Below are positions 5,438 through 7,274 of a DNA stretch of 7,274 bases, piece by piece. The stretch comes from Candidatus Nanohalarchaeota archaeon. Lineage in GTDB: Archaea > EX4484-52 > B79-G9. The DNA lies in contig JAUVEK010000066.1 of NCBI GenBank assembly GCA_030594795.1, forward strand, positions 1-7,274, written 5' to 3'. The position numbers and the translations under genes were made by a program. Within the stretch, counting starts at the first letter, position 1. The number at the start of each line of letters is the position of its first letter. The notes beneath the pieces were generated by a model. It saw only the letters and a program-made list of their open reading frames with translations. It ran no database searches and was not told the DNA's origin.

Positions 5438-7012
5438 ATGAAGACTGAAGAAGAGAAAGTTAAAAAGATTTCAAGGGACCTCATAGAGCGCATCGCAGCC
5501 GGGAAGATAGTGTCAGGGAGAAAGCTCGACTATGAAAAGCGCAGATTGTCGAAAAAATATAACCTTGTGCGCATCCTGAAGAATTCTGAGATTCTTTTTT
5601 ATGCCAAGAAGCATGAGAAGGAGAAAGTCCGGCTTCTTGTGAAGAAGCCGGTGCGGTCCATATCAGGGGTGTCTGTCGTGGCTGTGATGTCAAAGCCGGC
5701 ATCGTGCCCGGGAAAGTGCATCTACTGCCCGCAGGGTGAAAATGCGCCGAAGTCATATACGGGGCTTGAGCCTGCGGCAAGGCGGGCAAGGATGTTTGAT
5801 TATGATCCTTACAAGCAGGTTTGCAATCGTGTGAAACAGCTTAAGGCGATTGGCCATGCGGTTGATAAGATTGAGTTGATTGTTATGGGGGGCACGTTTC
5901 CGTCGTGCAGCAGAAGGTACCAGAAGTGGTTTGTGAAGAGGTGTTTTGATGCTCTCAACTGCGATGAGTCAGCTACGTTGGTGAAAGCGCAGAAGTTAAA
6001 TGAGACTGCAAAGTCGCGCTGCGTCGGCCTTACGATAGAGACGCGGCCGGATTACTGCACACAGGTGCATATTGACCGGATGCTGGAGCTTGGCACGACA
6101 AGAGTCGAGGTTGGTGTCCAGACGCTGAGTGATGAGGTGTACAGAAAAGTCAGGCGGGGGCATTCTGTACAGGATGTCAGGGATGCGACGCTGGCGCTGA
6201 AAGATTCTGCACTCAAGGTAGTCTATCATATGATGCCTGGCTTGTTCCAGGATGAGGGTGAGGATCTTAAGATGTTTGATGAGCTTTTCAAAGACCCGGA
6301 TTTCAGGCCGGATATGCTGAAGATATATCCTGTGCTTGTGATTGAGGGGACCGGGCTTTATGAGATGTATAGGAGGGGGCAGTTTAGTGCGCTTACGAAT
6401 GAGTCTGCGAAGGTGCTTGTTGCAAAGGCTATGCAAAAAGTGCCGCGCTATGTAAGGATCATGCGCTGCATGAGGGATATCCCGATGGAGAAGATAGTTG
6501 CCGGGCCGACTGCGGGGAATCTTCGCGAGATGGCTGAGGAGTTTATGGATGATGCGGGTATGGAGTGCAGGTGCATCCGGTGCCATGAGGCAGGCCACCT
6601 GTATTACAAGAAGGGAGTTGTCCCTGAGAAGATAGAGGTGAATATTGAAAAGTATAGTGCATCAGGGGGTACAGAGTATTTTATCACGTTTGAGGACAGG
6701 AGGCAGGGGAGCATAGTAGGTTTCCTGAGGCTCAGGATGCCGTCTCTAAAACCTGAGAGGAAAGAAGTTGACAGGCATACTGCGCTGATTCGCGAGCTGA
6801 AAGTTTTTGGCACAGCAGTGGAACTCAAAGAGAGGAAAGGGGATTCTTTCCAGCACAAGGGTATAGGGAAGGGATTGATGGGGGAAGCAGAGAATATTGC
6901 AGAGAAGGAGGGCGCATCCAAGATACTTGTGGCATCTGCAGTCGGCACGAGAGAATATTATCGCAGGCTTGGGTATGCCCGTGACGGGCCTTACATGAGC
7001 AAAAAAATCTGA
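5438..7012 (+). CDS. elp3: Elp3: radical SAM / acetyl-CoA tRNA wobble-uridine carboxymethyltransferase
   Basis: 524 residues, the usual size for archaeal Elp3, which acts without the other Elongator subunits. It uses S-adenosylmethionine and acetyl-CoA to install the carboxymethyl group at C5 of U34 in tRNA. The N-terminal region of about 70 basic residues fits tRNA binding. The radical SAM domain (about 75-370) has the cluster ligands CPGKCIYCP (Cys90, Cys94, Cys97), then SYTGLEPAARRA, GGTFPS (151-156), ETRPDY (201-206), VEVGVQ (223-228), YPVLVIEGT and VAGPTAGNLRE (354-363). The linker has the conserved Elp3 cysteine cluster CRCIRCHEAGH (377-387), probably zinc-binding. The C-terminal GNAT domain has the acetyl-CoA loop QHKGIGKGLM (472-481) and TREYYRRLGY (504-513). 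All key residues are present. The start at 5438 follows an SD; a GTG at 5282 would add 52 residues unlike the family, running through the promoter region. It is transcribed divergently from the TPR-alaS pair. Confidence 0.96.
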   Translation: MKTEEEKVKKISRDLIERIAAGKIVSGRKLDYEKRRLSKKYNLVRILKNSEILFYAKKHEKEKVRLLVKKPVRSISGVSVVAVMSKPASCPGKCIYCPQGENAPKSYTGLEPAARRARMFDYDPYKQVCNRVKQLKAIGHAVDKIELIVMGGTFPSCSRRYQKWFVKRCFDALNCDESATLVKAQKLNETAKSRCVGLTIETRPDYCTQVHIDRMLELGTTRVEVGVQTLSDEVYRKVRRGHSVQDVRDATLALKDSALKVVYHMMPGLFQDEGEDLKMFDELFKDPDFRPDMLKIYPVLVIEGTGLYEMYRRGQFSALTNESAKVLVAKAMQKVPRYVRIMRCMRDIPMEKIVAGPTAGNLREMAEEFMDDAGMECRCIRCHEAGHLYYKKGVVPEKIEVNIEKYSASGGTEYFITFEDRRQGSIVGFLRLRMPSLKPERKEVDRHTALIRELKVFGTAVELKERKGDSFQHKGIGKGLMGEAENIAEKEGASKILVASAVGTREYYRRLGYARDGPYMSKKI

Positions 7013-7020
7013 GGAGAGGG
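7013..7020 (+). promoter_or_regulatory. Shine-Dalgarno directly after the elp3 stop
   Basis: GGAGAGGG begins on the base after the elp3 TGA and lies 7 bases before the ATG at 7028. It is a strong ribosome-binding match but leads only into a 12-codon ORF. Confidence 0.4.
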
Positions 7021-7027
7021 CTGCCAG

Positions 7028-7066
7028 ATGTCAAAAAGCAAAAGAGTTAAAAAGTTACTGTTATGA
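7028..7066 (+). CDS. Possible 12-residue basic ORF after elp3
   Basis: ATG to TGA encoding MSKSKRVKKLLL, five of twelve residues basic, with a good SD. Its stop overlaps an ATG (7063) of an 11-codon frame, MIKSKWINGIG, whose own stop overlaps (TGATG at 7096-7100) an internal ATG of the 34-codon microprotein. It may be a leader or coupling ORF, the start of a decayed small membrane protein, or chance. Confidence 0.2.
   Translation: MSKSKRVKKLLL
7045..7053 (+). promoter_or_regulatory. Weak TATA-like box for the microprotein
   Basis: GTTAAAAAG is centred about 28 bases before the ATG at 7077, within reach of an archaeal leaderless promoter. The match to the TATA consensus is weak and the bases overlap the 12-codon ORF. 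Confidence 0.2.
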
Positions 7067-7076
7067 TTAAATCCAA

Positions 7077-7181
7077 ATGGATAAATGGTATTGGGTGATG
7101 ATTTTTGTGTTGATTATTGCATCAGCAATAATTATGTTCTATGCAAAGTCTGAATTTATTTCCCGCGGTTCACAGGACTGA
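7077..7181 (+). CDS. Possible 34-residue single-span membrane microprotein
   Basis: ATG to TGA, 34 codons. It opens with MDKWYWVM, continues as one hydrophobic helix (IFVLIIASAIIMF, about residues 9-21) and ends in a polar tail YAKSEFISRGSQD. One membrane span flanked by short polar ends is typical of small membrane regulators or subunits; no family is recognised. There is no SD directly upstream; expression would be leaderless from the weak box at 7045-7053 or coupled to the tiny ORFs before it. The last 12 bases overlap the end of the minus-strand gene at 7170. The coherent amphipathic layout argues for a real gene, while the short length keeps confidence moderate. Confidence 0.45.
   Translation: MDKWYWVMIFVLIIASAIIMFYAKSEFISRGSQD
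7111..7134 (+). repeat. Perfect inverted repeat inside the microprotein frame
   Basis: ATTATTGC (7113-7120), loop ATCA, GCAATAAT (7125-7132) forms a perfect 8-bp stem, extended by a G.U and a U-A pair to 7111 and 7134. It coincides with the symmetric peptide IIASAII. No T run follows it on the plus strand, so it is not a standard intrinsic terminator. Confidence 0.6.
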
Positions 7182-7274
7182 TTTCACTTTCTTTGCGACA
7201 CTTGCCACGTGCGCTCCCAGGTTGCGCGCGGTCTCTATGCCGAATTCATCTTCTGCTACGTTTTTGGCTGGCCC
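7170..7274 (-). CDS. C-terminal end of a probable flavodoxin-fold NAD(P)H-dependent FMN reductase (partial)
   Basis: The minus strand is open from the window edge to a TGA at 7172-7170, giving 34 residues: GPAKNVAEDEFGIETARNLG, then AHVASVAKKVKSVL. The pattern acidic-D-E-x-G-x-E-T-A-R-x-L-G-x-x-V-A followed by a Lys-rich end is the familiar last helix of archaeal flavodoxin-like or iron-sulfur flavoprotein FMN reductases, which reduce flavin or quinone-like acceptors using bound FMN. Only this helix is visible, so the identification rests on one segment; the FMN-binding loop and any cysteines are outside the window. It converges on the microprotein gene with a 12-bp overlap. Confidence 0.6.
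   Translation of the reverse strand, partial: GPAKNVAEDEFGIETARNLGAHVASVAKKVKSVL

Noticed and set aside
5996..6598. 200-codon open frame antisense to elp3
   Set aside because: It lies wholly opposite the conserved radical SAM coding sequence, and its His/Arg/Pro-rich composition is a codon-bias shadow.
7095..7153. C/D-box guide RNA candidate (GTGATGA at 7095-7101, CTGA at 7150-7153)
   Set aside because: No convincing D'/C' pair lies between them, and the hairpin in the middle is not typical of C/D guide RNAs.

Overview
The window reads as a compact archaeal chromosome segment. The main evidence is a full-length archaeal-type alanyl-tRNA synthetase, a stand-alone archaeal-type Elp3, TATA-like boxes about 26 nt upstream of several start codons (a leaderless-mRNA arrangement), and Shine-Dalgarno sites elsewhere. 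The two tandem lipoproteins at the left recall secreted or membrane proteins of uncultured, often DPANN-type, archaea. That lineage assignment is an impression only. I see no rRNA, tRNA, CRISPR array, insertion sequence or phage gene.

Layout from left to right. (1) Positions 1-1997, plus strand: two tandem paralogous lipoproteins of unknown function. Each has a lipobox, a beta-rich body and the same four extra cysteines; the second carries a 42-bp-period in-frame repeat insertion. (2) Positions 1989-5218, minus strand: alanyl-tRNA synthetase (alaS), converging on the second lipoprotein gene with a 9-bp overlap at the stops, and upstream of it a membrane-anchored protein with three TPRs. The alaS reading frame is open back to the TPR stop, but a TATA-like box and family N-termini put the real start at 4595. 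(3) Positions 5219-5437: a 219-bp divergent promoter region with a possible 26-codon minus-strand micro-ORF and a near-symmetric A/T box that can serve both directions. (4) Positions 5438-7012, plus strand: Elp3 (radical SAM plus GNAT), which makes the cm5U34 precursor on tRNA wobble uridines. (5) Positions 7013-7274: a strong Shine-Dalgarno followed by a tiny basic ORF, a 34-codon single-membrane-span microprotein containing a perfect hairpin, and the C-terminal end of a minus-strand gene that looks like a flavodoxin-fold FMN reductase.

Functionally, alaS and elp3 both act on tRNA (charging and wobble modification), but they lie on opposite strands with separate promoters, so no shared regulation is shown. 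The lipoprotein pair and the TPR protein probably act at the cell envelope. The parts least explained by known families are the lipoprotein pair, the short peptide-like blocks repeated upstream of alaS and elp3, and the small ORFs after elp3.
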